Assembly: GCA_015680685.1 (NCBI GenBank)
Contig: MNCI01006151.1
Span: 576,155 to 640,154 of the forward strand
Reading direction: 5' to 3'
Length of the DNA: 64,000 bases
DNA from: Gnetum montanum
Lineage: Eukaryota > Streptophyta > Gnetopsida > Gnetales > Gnetaceae
Part shown: in pieces, positions 35,284 through 46,983 of the stretch
Numbering within the stretch: the stretch's first letter is position 1
Layout of the letters: each line of letters opens with the position of its first letter
Translations under genes and position numbers: made by a program
Notes under the pieces: model-generated
Seen by the model: only the letters and a program-made list of their open reading frames with translations
What the model was told of the DNA's origin: nothing
Databases searched by the model: none

Positions 35284-36028
35284 TCTTGAATAATATAAAG
35301 AGTTGTGGTTTGCTTAGAAACATAACATTTTTCAATTCAGCACTTGAGAAAGAAGGGCAAGTGAAGTGTTCAATTTCAGGTAGAATGTGAGCTTAAGAGA
35401 GATGGTAGCAAGCAGGCCTTTTATCCCATATGTAATGGGATGTTACCCAAAGCATGTCATGAGAGCGTATTGTAAGACAACTACCCATGGAGCATCTAAT
35501 GAAAGTCCTTTCTTACTTTGGATTTTGGATGAGTTTAGTTTTCTCACTAGCAAATGCTCCATCCATTTGAATGTTTGGAATAGCTTTCACCAATGCACCA
35601 TTGAAGTTGAATGCCAAGGAGAGTCCAATCAAGATGATTCTTGGGTAGAGACTTTCATGTCACAAGATACAAAAGCAATTGGGTATGAAGAACCTCAAAA
35701 ATCAATGGCCAAAGATTTTGATGAGAAAGAGACAAAGATGATTCTTGGGAACAATTGTGAAGCAAACCAAGTTGGAGCTTCAACTAGGAAAGAAGGAAGA
35801 AAAGAATTCATCACCACAAACATAGAATATGAAAGAATTAGCAACATGAGGATTCTTAAAAGGGCTACCTTAACTATTCTCTTCCCACCTATGTAATAGT
35901 TCGTATAAGACTATGTTTGTATAGTTTCCTGGTTTTATAGGGTTGAGGTTTTTACACCATTAAACCTTAAGTTTGATGAAAATTTTCTTTAAAACAAGAT
36001 TTATGTTTTTGTAAAAATGTTCAATAAA
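35284..36028 (+). CDS. Small unbroken ORF of unknown function in element C 3' region (ATG at 35402)
   Basis: The first ATG is at 35402 in a good context (agagatgg), giving 164 codons to TAA at 35894-35896 with no stop, in a region where chance frames close quickly. An in-frame TAG lies at 35381. A TATA-like aatataaagag lies at about 35290-35300, and AATAAA at 36023-36028. The protein has no signal peptide or membrane span. The N-terminal part (PFIPYVMGCYPKHVMRAYC) is hydrophobic/aromatic; the rest is acidic and Lys/Glu-rich. I do not recognise it. It could be a captured host exon, an accessory ORF of element C, or chance. Confidence 0.4.
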
Positions 36029-36970
36029 TCCCTATTTTGGTGATTGTTTAGTTGATGTGCATTGAGGAAATATCTTAAAAATCATAAGTTTTTAAGAAAT
36101 TTAAGAAAGGGAGAAACAAATGTTGTCACATTTATACCATTTGATGGAGTAGTTTTTTTTAAGATAATGATGAAGATTAAATTGCCCAATCTAACTTTTA
36201 TTGGTGATTGGAAGATAACATACAAGCATACAAAGAATTAGATAATTTACTTAAAGGACAACAATAAGAAGCATGATTAAATCATGAATGTTTTTTAAGG
36301 GAAAATGAATGGAAAGTACTTTCAAGATGTGCACATTTCAAGCTTAACTATCCATAATTTCAGAGTAGAAAACCAAAGGTATAGATTATGGAACTTATGA
36401 AAGCATAATTTGTGCTAAAGAAAGGAAAATTGCAGGAAGTGTCTCTAGCTAAAGGATATAACATTTGTGGTTTTCCTGTGTAAAATGTCATGGAACTCCA
36501 CATTACAATTGATGTCTCCATAGCAGTAATGTAAGTAAACATCATTAAATTGATGGAATATACATGCCATTTTACTTCATATATGGGATGATTTTGCACA
36601 AAAGAAAATCCTACAAGCCTAACAAATATTTGGTAATATTTTAGCATTTCAAAAACCCTTCCAACCTTCCAACAACAAAAATAATGTTGAAGATTCTTCT
36701 TCCACATAGAATTGTCTATTCAATAGATGACAAATTATTACCATGGTTAGTAGGGTTGCTCAGGCAATAATCATAGGTATGAGGAAAAGGCCAAACTGAT
36801 ATGCTTGGTTTCAAAAAATAATAATAAAGAAAGAATAAATATATATAAAAATGAAAATATTCCAAGATCCTAGTATTTGGTTAAGATTATGCATAGGCCC
36901 TGTAACTCATGAAAGAAGAAGCTTTGGAAGATCAGTGTTTTTTTTTATGGTTGATCCCTAGATCTAAGTA
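36029..36970 (+). other. Element C 3' noncoding region
   Basis: No gypsy domain is visible. The - strand holds one open frame of 115 codons (36360-36707) without recognisable motifs. Near 36819 there is a short A/T-rich tract. Confidence 0.5.
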
Positions 36971-38859
36971 AAAAAGAGGGGGATAAAATAATACTAACAA
37001 GGCTACTGTAAAACTATAGTAGAATTGGAAGCAAAAAGAAATTCCAAGATTTACGAAAAATGAACAATGCCTAAGAGCAACAAGCAATAGCCCTCATAAT
37101 GAATCTCTATTTCAACATTAATAGATTTGTGTACAATGTTTTTTTCATGGAAATCAAACCACAACTAAGGTTTGAAGGGCCATTGCTACCATTGTGATGC
37201 TGAATTTACTTTTGGAAGTGACACAAACTAGAAACTCTCGTTTCAATTAAGTTTAATCCTTCCACATCAATGACATAGCCAAGTAGCTTGTCCGCATTTC
37301 CACCGGTGGATGCTGTCAACGTCAAATTTGGGGCTTCAAAGCACAAGCTACCATAGCTACCATATTCTCATCAAATTTCATCCATGAGGCACAATGAGGC
37401 AAACATAAACCCTTGTCTAGCACCCGACACCAATAGATTCATGGCCACGAAATCTAAACGGTGGCATGTTCTTGTAGAGGTTGCTTGAGAAAAAAGTAGT
37501 GGAGGACATGAGAGGAGCAACGTGTCTATAAAATGAATTGTTATCTCTACATCAGACAGTGAAATACAACCCTTATCTGCACCATGCACTTGGGATAAAC
37601 ATGAATCATCACAAAAATTTTAATACTATGCCAAAGACACAGTATAAAGAAATACATATATATTGATAGAAACTTAAAGTTATAATTTAATTTTTATTTT
37701 TCTAAAAATTAATGATAATTTGAGTATTATTTTTAAATAAGAAGAAGATTATTTAGGAAAACACTTGCCAACTTTAGCTTGATTTTCTAAAGAAGATATA
37801 ACTTCTTATGGTGGTTATGATTTAATACCCTATATATTTGTAATCTACCTCATCTTTTCATGATGGTTGTAACTACCTTAAAGTCACTATAAAAAGGCTT
37901 GAAGGGTATATTAGAAAATGGGGGATTTTGGAGAGATTAAGAGGATACTTTGAAGAATATTGAAGATTGTAAGATGGCTTTCTAAAGACATCAATTTAGC
38001 TGCTTTGTTTTAATCATGTGGATTTATTTCTTCCCATTTTTTTTAGTTACTTAGCTAATGGTTTAGATAGTATCGTGTTTGGCATTTAATTTTGGGATTT
38101 TTCTAGGTTGCCTTTATAGCTCTATTTTTGTGCAATATTAGACTTGTATTAAGGTTTACCAAATAATAGCTTATGTCATATTAGAAAAGCATCTTTAGCA
38201 ATTTAATAGTAATGTCTTATGGAAATTACCTATTTGACTTCAGGGAATCTAGAAAATCTTTGATACTTTGAGATGATTGAAATAGTTTCTTTGTTTTTAA
38301 ATTTTATTTCCTTAATATTGCAATCTAGAAATTGCCAAATTTTTTTGGAAGCTCTATTGTTTACAATTCTTAACCAATATTAATTAGCCAAATAGAAGCT
38401 TGCGCTTTGTCATTTACAAAGCATTTTGGTAGTTAAATAAAAGCATCTTTTATAAAATTGCTTATTGAGCACAGAGGATTTGAATGATTCGTAATAGATT
38501 AAATTGAAATAGCTTTATTACAAAGTGTTTTCTCATGTCAGTTTATCTTGCTTAAATGTTTGAGATCCCACAAAAATTTACTTCTTTTCTTTTCTCTTTC
38601 TAAAACCCATTGAATCTTGCTCTATTTCTAGTTTTCTTGTGGAATTTTCTCTCTGGGAGAAATTAGGAGTAGATTGGTAGAATTATGCTCAAACATTTTT
38701 GTGAAATTTTATTTGTTCCAACTAATGTACTATAGGGACTATATAGACTAAGTGATTTGACAAAATAGAAACCTTCAACAACTCATAGTATTCAACAAAG
38801 TTAGCTAAATTTCTTTTATGATAGCCAATTACAGTTTCATACACAACCCAACCATTTCA
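36971..38859 (+). repeat. Element C polypurine tract and 3' LTR
   Basis: The purine run aaaaaagaggggga (about 36972-36985) marks the junction. The LTR is taken as about 36986-38859. From 37027 on it matches bases 1-1113 and 7147-7828 and gives the uninterrupted target of element A near 38175. It ends ...ccatttca. The left boundary is inferred from the polypurine tract because the 5' copy is cut by the window edge. An ORF-like - strand frame at 37371-37589 has a counterpart at 319-594 and is probably fortuitous. Confidence 0.75.
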
Positions 38860-39367
38860 ACATTCACAATAGCAAACACATACTTATATTTAGTTCATTT
38901 CATAACCACTAAGTCTATTTGGAGGCATTTGGGCCTTAGTGTTACTGGAGACTAGTAAGCACCTAAACCCTATTTAAAGAACACCTTCATTTCCCATGAC
39001 CCTAGTCATGAGATTGGGGGTCCCTAATGTTGGTAGTCAAAAACAATTACCAATAGGATCTAAGTCCAAATATAAGCCGAATAAGACAATCATGATAAGA
39101 AGACAAAGAAGAGTGATGAAAAGGATAAAGCTATGAAGGATCAAGATAAAAGAGGTAATGGTCAAGGTAGCAACTTATTCAAGATTCAGTGATTTAAGTA
39201 TGGAGAATGGGAACACAAGTAATGGTAATGTCCAATTCTCAAAGAAGCCAAGGGCAAGGATGTGGAAAACATGAAAACCAAGGAGACATCTAGCCAAGCC
39301 CTTCAAATAGGTAAATCTCATGCTCCTAGGATTGAGGAAGTTTTTAAATTAAATTTCTTGTGCATTC
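38860..39367 (+). pseudogene. Element E gag C-terminus with decayed zinc knuckle
   Basis: Lys/Asp-rich coding-like sequence (about 39080-39150) is followed by FKYGEWEHK*W*CP at about 39190-39230, clearly a CCHC knuckle of the form CFKCGEWGHKSWQCP with two Cys and a Gly mutated. Earlier gag is missing, consistent with element C having inserted in or near E's gag. The left part of E would then lie outside the window. Confidence 0.65.
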
Positions 39368-39720
39368 ATGAGGAATGTGAATAGAGGAGACCATCCTATT
39401 GGAAAGTTGTTATCTAGGATTAGGAATAGATGTTTTCATAGGGAGGAATTGATTCACATTTTTATTGATGGAGATGTCCAAGAAAATTTTATTTCAACTA
39501 GGATAGTTTATAGATTAGGTTTGGTAACTAATCCTCATCCTCAACCCTACAAGGTACATTGGTTGTTAAGATATTTCTCTCAAGAGGAGAGGAAATAATG
39601 TGTTTTGAAATTTAAAATTGGGAGTTTTCATGATGTTATGAAATGTGATGTGCTTTTAATTAGTTATGCTAATGGAATTCTTAGTAGACCTTGGAATTTT
39701 AACAATGGTGCTTAATTTGA
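39368..39720 (+). pseudogene. Element E protease (decayed)
   Basis: The frame has IHIFIDGDVQENFISTRIVY (family IIDSGSSENFVSxxLV) and then NPHPQPYKVHWL, a chromovirus signature after the active site. The second half reads KCDVLLISYANGILSRPWNF (family CDVVPMDAxHILLGRPWQ). The active-site DSG is changed to DGD. Confidence 0.8.
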
Positions 39721-41790
39721 TGGGGTAAGAAATATATGAAGTGTAGTTAGATCTAATGGAATCAATGGATTGATTCCTATGATAGCTAAATAAGTGAGGT
39801 AACAAAGCTTACTAAATGCTTCTTTAATCCTTCTAGGAGAGAGGAAATATAGTAAGGAACATGATGATACCAGTTTTGGTTTTTTTGTTATATCTTCTAT
39901 TACTTCTAATCATGACAATGCATAGGTAGTACTTCCAACAGATGGGCTAGGCTTAAAAAAGAAATTTTCCAAGGTTTCAAGGGGAATTGGATGGATTACT
40001 ACCAATGAGAAATGTATAATACCAAATTGATTTTATTCCTAGTGCTACCACTCCAAATGAGAGGGCTTACCAAATGGTACTGATGAGCGGCTAGGTACTC
40101 CTACGCCAAACCATATGAATCATGAGCGTTCACATGCAACTCGGTCGAAATCTGCAGACTGTAAACACTTAACATACACCAGACTTCTAACCAATGAAAC
40201 CTTGGGTTAGAACGGTCATTGTCATCCTAATATCACTTGTGAAGTTCTATTTACGATGGTTAACTGAGACTAAGGCTAATGATTTTTATATCTTTTTAAT
40301 TATCTTTTTCAGTGACTAATTGAAGTATGAAAGGTAAGGAATAAACTATTATCTAATCTCTAATTATCCTAGTTTATATTCTAACTACTCCTAGCATGAG
40401 TATCTAGTCCCATCTTCCGAGCATGTTCTAAGCATTTCCTAACACTACTGGGTTACCACACGTTAAGCATCACTAGGCTTACCAAGTGTTTGGATTACGT
40501 TCAAGATGGTTGTACTTATGTATGTAATGAACTACAAATGAACAATAATGATTGGAATTATAACAATGAAAACATTAATAATCAACAAGTAACTAATAAA
40601 GCATAAACATTTTAAACTATTAAATGCATGAAACAACTAAGTCCAAATGCTGCAAGGTATGCTTGAACAATTCTTCTTTATTGCAGTCACGCTAATGGGC
40701 TCAGATACATCACTGCTCGAATAAAGATCCGATCACTTTTCTTACACCTGCTATGGGCACTTGGAAAATATTCTATCTCTTGTAGGAGCAAACTGCAAGA
40801 GCTTTGCTACAACTACTCAAAAAGATACCTAAATAAGGTGGAGGGCCCTCATATTTTTTTATAGGCTGGGAAGGGTGGTTGCATAAACAGGGCCACGTCG
40901 ACGTAGGGTGGCTACGTCGATGGGCCCGCATTGATGCGGCCATGTATACGCCGCCCAGTCGATGCATTGACTTTTAACACTTCATCAGGTACTAAATCAT
41001 TAAGAAAAATTGCAAAGGTAAGTAGAGGAGCTACTTGCAAATTGCTTTGTGAGGAAATCCATTCCATCTTATGTAGTTGTAGTGATGCTTGTGCCAGAGA
41101 AGGATAGTGATGAATAAAGAATGTGCATTGATTCTAGGGTAGTGAATAGGATGACATTAGCGTATAGATTTCATGTTCCAAGAATTGATGATGCTCTTTA
41201 TGTCCTTACCAATGCAAATTTTTTTTAGCAAAAATTATTTGAAGAGTGATTACCATGAAATTTCAATTAAGCCTGGTGATGAATGAAAGATAATTTTCAA
41301 AATGCCAAATGGATTGTTTTAGTAGTTTGTGATGCCATTTGGGCTCACAAATACACTTAATACATTCATGAGGTTGATACATGATGTGCTTAAAGAATTG
41401 ATTGGTAAGTATTGTATTGTCTTCTTTGATGATATTTTGGTATACAACTCCAATAAGGAAAATTACATGAATTACTTGAGAAGAGTATGTGTTAAATTGG
41501 AGGAGGCATATTTGGAAATCAATGTGAAAAAAAAAAGATGTATTCAAAAGGAAAATCAAATACTTAGAACATGTAATTTCTAAAACTCAAATTCAAATGG
41601 AAGCTATCAAGATATGGGCTATTAGAGAATGTTCAACTCCTAAGAATATTGGGAATGTAAGGTTATTCCTTGGTTTAGTATTTTTTTATCAAAGGTTCAT
41701 AAAATTTTCTAGTGGTATTTCATGGTCTATGTTTGCTTTGTTAAAGAATAATAAAGAGTTTAGGTGGGGTGATGAAACCTAAAGAATGTT
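39721..41790 (+). pseudogene. Element E reverse transcriptase, interrupted by a solo LTR
   Basis: A linker and RT N-terminus lie at about 39960-40075 (DFIPSATTPNERAYQM-like reading across frames). They are broken at 40080 and resume at 40988. Then come RMCIDSRVVNRMTLAYRFHV (41115), MMPFGLTNTLNTFMRLIHDV (41329) and the catalytic FFDDILVY (about 41420). The thumb leads into FLGLVFFYQRFIKFSSGIS (41597-41782). The +1/-1 shifts and stops are typical of decay. The sequence pattern is that of chromoviruses. Confidence 0.85.
40081..40987 (-). mobile_element. Solo LTR of the Athila-like A/B family, inserted in element E RT
   Basis: In + orientation it runs TGATGAG...TTCATCA, 907 bp, and is the reverse complement of the A/B family LTR. 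The tgatgag(c/t)ggct...ggtac(t/c)cctac end matches the U5 of element A read backwards. GGTAC lies at both 40076-40080 and 40988-40992, a perfect 5-bp target duplication. On the - strand a TATA-like CCTATAAAAAAATATG lies at 40850-40865, with a CpG-rich repeat zone (gtcgacgtag, ctacgtcgatg, gcattgatgc) upstream of it. There is no internal sequence, so it arose by LTR-LTR recombination. Confidence 0.9.
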
Positions 41791-42330
41791 TGACTTATTG
41801 AAAGCAAAAATAACCAATGAACTAGTGGTTGCAATTCCAGATTTTCAAAAGCTTTTTCAAGTGGAGGTGGATGCAAGTGCGCTTGCCATTGGAGGGATAC
41901 TTTCACAAGAAGGTAGTCATGTTACTTTCCTTTTTGAAAAGTTAAATGAGTAAAGATAGAAATATAGCATATATGGGAAGGACTTGTACACTATTCTTCA
42001 TGCAAATCAAGCATTGAAGATATTACCTATTGCTAAAAAAGTTAACCTTGATGATGGAATACATGGCACTTTAGTTTATAAATTTCCAAAAGATGTTTAG
42101 TGCTAAACAAATGAAGTGGGTTTTGTACTTATAGGAATTCAATTTTGTGCTTAAGCACAAAAGTAGAAAAGCCAATGTGGTGTTCGATGCATTATCTAAC
42201 ATGCATGTGGTGAATTTCAGCATACCTCATGTGGAAGGTATGGACGATTTTGCTTATTTGTATGAGTATGATTGTGATTTTAAGTAGGTTTGAAAAAGCC
42301 ACAAGGAACCATTATTAAGCAAGATATAGA
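41791..42330 (+). pseudogene. Element E RNase H (decayed)
   Basis: The translation reads LVVAIPDFQKLFQVEVDASA, ALAIGGILSQEG and GKDLYTILHANQ in one frame, matching PDFxxxFxVExDASxxGIGAVLxQ and YDKELLAIVxA. The first catalytic Asp is kept. The end carries VVFDALSNMHVV-like sequence, the usual ADALSRR end of the domain. Confidence 0.8.
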
Positions 42331-42339
42331 AATGCAAGG

Positions 42340-43500
42340 ACTATCATATTTAAGATAAACTATTATTTAGAAATGGAAATGTATGTGCTCCCAATTGTGA
42401 TTTTAGGAAGAAAATTTGGTTTGAAAAGCATTTTAGTAGCATGGAAGGTCATATGAGTAGGGATAAAACATTGGAGCTTATGGATATGCACTATTTTTAT
42501 CCTAGAATGGCAAATGAAGTTTCAAAATTTTTGAAGGAGTATTTGACATGTTAAAAATTCAAAGGAGTTAAAGGAGTGGATGAACATTACACGCCTTTGT
42601 AAATTCCCAAGGATTCATGGGAAAGTGTGTTAATGGACTTTGTGATTGGTATTACAAAGATCAAAAGTGGGAATGATGCTATTTTTATTATAGCGGATAA
42701 ATTCTCTAAGATGGCACATTTCATTCCATGCAAAAGGGTGAGTGATGCTTCTCATGTTATAAATTTATTTTTTTAGCATATTATGAAGTTTTATGGAATT
42801 TATTTAAATATTTTTAGGGATAGAAACACCAAATTTAATGATAATTTTTGGAGGTCCTTTTTAAAAATTTTAGGGAAAAAATTAAATTTTTCTAGTGCAT
42901 ATCATCCACAATCTAATGGAAAAATTTAGATGGTAAATAAATCCTTGCTTAATATTTTGAGGTATTTATGGGAAAAATAATCCAATTAGTGGGAAAATTT
43001 CCTATGTCATGCTGAATTTTCTTATAATAATTCTTTTCATGTTGCTATTGATAAAAGCACATTTAAGGTCAATTATGGTTTTTGTCCAAAGATGGTTAAT
43101 AATATGAGGAGCTTTAATGAAGAAGCTTAACTTAATGCTAATTTTATGCAAGAGACAAAGAATCTTCATGCACAAGTGAAGGTAAGTCTTAAGAAGAAGG
43201 CTATAGAGAGATTTCTTAAGAGGAGTGAGGACAAGCAGAAGCATAACTTTGCTATTGGTGATTTAGTTTAGATGCACTTGAAGAGGAAAAGGTTGAGAAG
43301 TATCAACTTCTCCAAGTTGAAAGCTAAGAAATGGATCCTTTCAGAATAAATGCCAAAATTAATGAGAATGATTTTGAGATTAATTTACTAAATGATGTTG
43401 GTATGTCTTTTGTATTTAATGTTGTATATCTTGTGCACTACCATGAACTGGTTGCTGATGAAACAATATAGGACAACATTGATGAGTTAAAGGATGTTAT
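42340..43500 (+). pseudogene. Element E integrase (decayed)
   Basis: The finger region (42400-42560) has HFSSMEGHMSRDKTLELMDM-like sequence. The core reads PKDSWESVLMDFVIGITKIK and NDAIFIIADKFSKMAHFIPC (42605-42740), then FRDRNTKFNDNFWRSF, then SAYHPQSNGK (42890-42925), so Asp, Asp and the surroundings of Glu are traceable. A C-terminal Lys-rich part with DKQKHNFAIGDLV (about 43230) follows. Confidence 0.85.
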
Positions 43501-43534
43501 TGACAAGTCCAAGCCTTCATGAAGAGTAATGTAA

Positions 43535-43693
43535 TTATACTAAGATGAGGGAAGGTTTTATCACTCGAGGAATGAAGAGTCATGAGTACTTAATTCATTG
43601 GAAGGATCAATCTGGTAAAGATGTTGTATGGATCCATAAGACCAAACTTGTTGAGTGGGTAATTACTTTCAAACCTACTTCCTTGTTAACATG
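43535..43693 (+). pseudogene. Element E chromodomain
   Basis: The translation gives KMREGFITRGMKSHEYLIHW, KDQSGKDVVW and IHKTKLVEWV, which fits the chromodomain pattern (R..R....EYLVKWKG.....ATWE....L). A chromodomain after integrase identifies a chromovirus, in which it guides integration to marked chromatin. The segment is open apart from its ends. Confidence 0.75.
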
Positions 43694-43698
43694 AGTTC

Positions 43699-44595
43699 AC
43701 TTTTAAAGGATGTGAAAGCTAGTGTAGGAACATCTCTTCCAATTATCTTTTTCTTCCCTACAAATGATTTTTACATGTTTTAAACACTACAAAGATATCT
43801 TTAAGGTCAAGGATACATCTTGGTTAAGAGCTAAGCCTTCACAGGAGATTCTTGGTAAGTGCTAAAGATGGCTAAGTTCAATTTGAGACATCTCAACCTA
43901 ATTGGAGATGTCTTTGCTAATAAATCTCTCTATTACTAGATATATCACATGTGAGACATCTTAGCCTAGAAGAAGACATCTCACATTCACTAGAAATGTC
44001 TTCCATTTTGATGAGATGTCTCTCCTACAAGTGAAAGTTCATAGTAAGATGTCTTTAAAAAGCTTGAGATGACCCATGTGGTCAATGAAACATTCAAGAT
44101 GGCAATTCCAAGTTGGGAAACAACTAAGAAAAATATGAAAAAAGGTAAAAAAAATTGGGAATGTTCAATATGAGCCTAGATAGATGTTTCTAGGTTTTTT
44201 ATCTTGGATTTGCAACAAATATTACTATTATTTTATGTTTTGGACATGATGTAATAAGGATAACAAAGATTGGGAGTCGCATAAGAGTACAAGTGTAAGA
44301 ATTCATGACTATATATGCATCTCTTGGTTTAATTGTGTGTGTTTGGATTATGTGTTTCTTATATGCATTGTGTGTTTGAATCTCAGTTATGTATCTATGG
44401 AAGAGATCTCATTCCATTATATCTTGCATTAAGAACAATGATTGTGTGGTTTTAGAGCCTCATTCTCAACGATATCATTGAGTGTTTATAAGTGGATTAT
44501 GTTGTTGTGGATGATGAAACCATTAATTATAATCTTATTTACATTAAATGAAGAAAGCTAGTTTTTTCTAGCATATTGAAACATCTTTCATATTA
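43699..44595 (+). repeat. Putative 3' LTR of element E
   Basis: A weak purine stretch (tttaaagga, 43702-43710) is followed by TGTGAAAGCTAG. I see no second copy in the window, because the 5' end of E lies elsewhere, so the LTR assignment rests on position only. The region holds seven copies of AGACATCT or its complement AGATGTCT at 43885-44055. The right boundary is a guess. Confidence 0.4.
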
Positions 44596-45430
44596 TCTAG
44601 TTTTAGTAAGATTCAATGGTTAAAACAATTGGAGCGAACATGCACCAAGCACAAGTGCAAGATATTGCTACTATAGTAGATATTCAATTATTTTTAGGAA
44701 CTAGGAGTAGGGAAATAACTATTGCATAGTATGAGAAAGTGTTGGAGTGATTGGTGAATATTAAAAAAGAAATTCTAAAGATATCCAATATCCTAGAAGA
44801 TATCTTAACCATCTAGTTTGAATTACTCAAAATAAGAAGCAAGCTTCTATTTTAAAAAGAAAAATTTTAGGAGGCTACCACCATCTATTAATGGTTGGTA
44901 GATGAAGTTGCTAAACTTGTAGCTCTCTCGATAGATCCAAACATTTTTTTTAATGAGGGATGATAAGCAATGAAGCTTTTTAGAAGCTTTCAAAGTAACA
45001 TGCATGGTTAAGAAGAAAAAGAAAAAGGCCACTTGGGATGTAGCATTATTGGATGTAATGCTACACACCTTCAATAATAATCTCATTTAGGTGTACTATA
45101 ATAGCAAAAATTAAACCAAGGAAAAATGACATTGGTTAAGATAGAGAATAAAAAAAATGAATAGAGGAATAGCTTAAGTAGCATCAAAAACAACTTACTA
45201 GAGTGAACCAAGATGTTAGAAGGTTGAACAAAAAAACATAAATCTATCAATAGAGGAAGTACATGCCATTTTCCAGAAGTCAGCAATTAAGATCACTACC
45301 TAGAAGAACAAGGTGATGAAGTATGAAAATAATCACTATGGAGACCAAGTCAGCATGCTTAAGGAGGCTAACAAGAAGGAAATAAAATTGGAAAACCATC
45401 CAACTCTTTTTTGTTTAGGGCTATTCTTCT
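44596..45430 (+). pseudogene. Decayed coding-like stretch, unassigned
   Basis: One frame from ATG 44629 gives MVKTIGANMHQAQVQDIATI, then a TAG-broken continuation rich in Lys, Glu, Ile and Asn, then a segment with WLVDEVAKLVALSIDPNIFF (about 44889-44950). It looks like a coiled-coil protein of the kind that forms the extra ORF of Athila-like elements, but this is only an impression. No domain is recognised. Confidence 0.3.
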
Positions 45431-45955
45431 ATTTATAGCTCATAAATGCCTCATAGATTGTAAATAAATGATGCATTAGGATCTAAAGAATATTTTAAAA
45501 GATTATGAATACAAGAAATGATATGTAGTTGTAGCAAACATTGAAAATGTAGCTAATCTAAGAAACATGTTGAATGCCAAAAATAAGATTAACATTGGAT
45601 GTTGAGCAAAACTATTAAAAATTCTAATGTCAAAATCAACATGGGAGAAGACGCTAGATATCAAAACTGAAGACTAAATGCAAACATCCACAATGATGTC
45701 TCAAGTAACTTAAGATGTTATTTTTGATGAATTTTGAAGAAGAGAACTCAAAACAATGTTGTTGTTGATGCAAGATATTGAATCTAGATTGCTAAAAATT
45801 GCTTTGAGCTAAGAAGCCAAGGAATGAACCTAGAACTCTGACTTATGTAGAAAAAGCCAAAGCTGGTACAAAATTATACCTTCTTCATGATTACTACTAA
45901 AACACTAAATGATAATTCATTAAGAAAAAACACAAACTACTATACACTTGCAAGA
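45431..45955. other. No feature recognised
   Basis: AT-rich sequence without readable motif or repeat. Confidence 0.5.
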
Positions 45956-45959
45956 GGAT

Positions 45960-46720
45960 TTAAACAAACTAGGAAGGTGGGGAGAAAAGTTTGGGATATC
46001 ATTGATACCCATATAGCAAATTACTATGTCATAGAAGTGGGACATGACCAAAACCCATAAAGTGCACATAAAAAATGTTACTAAAATAATTCATAACCTA
46101 CTTAGTTATCTCAATCACACCCTCATTAGAGTAAAAAAATGACACTTATTTGGCCTCACTAATGTAGAGCATAAAAGGGGAAAGAGATAGAGAAAGATAG
46201 AGAGATCACTAAAAATAAAAATAGAAGGTAATAAAACAAGGGGAAAGAATGCTACTAATATTATCAATACACTAATGGTAGGGTGATGTGTCCTAGAAGT
46301 AAGATATGACAAGATCCTTAGAATTGACAGCTCCTTTAGTTCACTCATAGGAATATTCACATTTCTTGCATCACTCTACAATCAATACTCTTTTACTACA
46401 TCAAGATAGAGACTCTTGTCTAGCCTCACTAATGTTGAATATAGAGAGGAAAGAAAAGAAATTAAAATAGGAAATGATAGAAAGAAGAGAGAAATATAGT
46501 ATAGGAGAGTAGAAATTATAGTATGTAAATATGAAAAGAAAAAGTTAAAAGAGGAGAAAAGAGGATATTGTCCATATACCTATAATGAGAATGGTGTTAT
46601 GCCATAGAGATAAGCATGCCTAAATCCTACATACTGTATGGTTTAAAATAATTTCATATATATATTATTAAAGTAATCTCTCCTTGTTTGACTAAAGCAT
46701 ACACTTAGTCATATGCTCAC
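45960..46720. repeat. Degenerate ~290-bp tandem repeat, three units
   Basis: The phrases tgtcatagaagtgggacatg (46027), tgtcctagaagtaagatatg (46289) and tgccatagagataagcatgc (46600) mark three units 262 and 311 bp apart. Each is preceded by an atacc/atacac...taatg phrase, and GA-rich tracts (gggaaagagatagagaaag, aagaagagagaaat) lie between them. There is no coding potential. Confidence 0.5.
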
Positions 46721-46983
46721 ATGAAGCAATGAGATATTCAATCATTCAAAAAACTTGCTGATTATGTTGAAATGTGATAGCATAGAGAAATAGTAGAATA
46801 TGAGATAGAGAAAGGGTATAATAAGTAAAATAGGGCACAAAAAAATAGGATTTAGAGCAAACCTATTATCTTGATGTAGTACATATCTTGTCATAGAATG
46901 AATAAGTTGATAGAAAGTAAGCTACCATTGGAAGAACACACGTTTGGTCTTGAATAGTCAACAAGTTCATTTTTGTAAAATAG

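Noticed and set aside
36360-36707. Pentatricopeptide-repeat protein fragment on the - strand
   Set aside because: A loose similarity to the repeat pattern came to mind, but no clear 35-residue period or conserved residues are visible.
43711-45430. A complete LTR of element E with defined right edge
   Set aside because: No second copy is present in the window, so the edge cannot be placed. Only a low-confidence putative LTR is listed.
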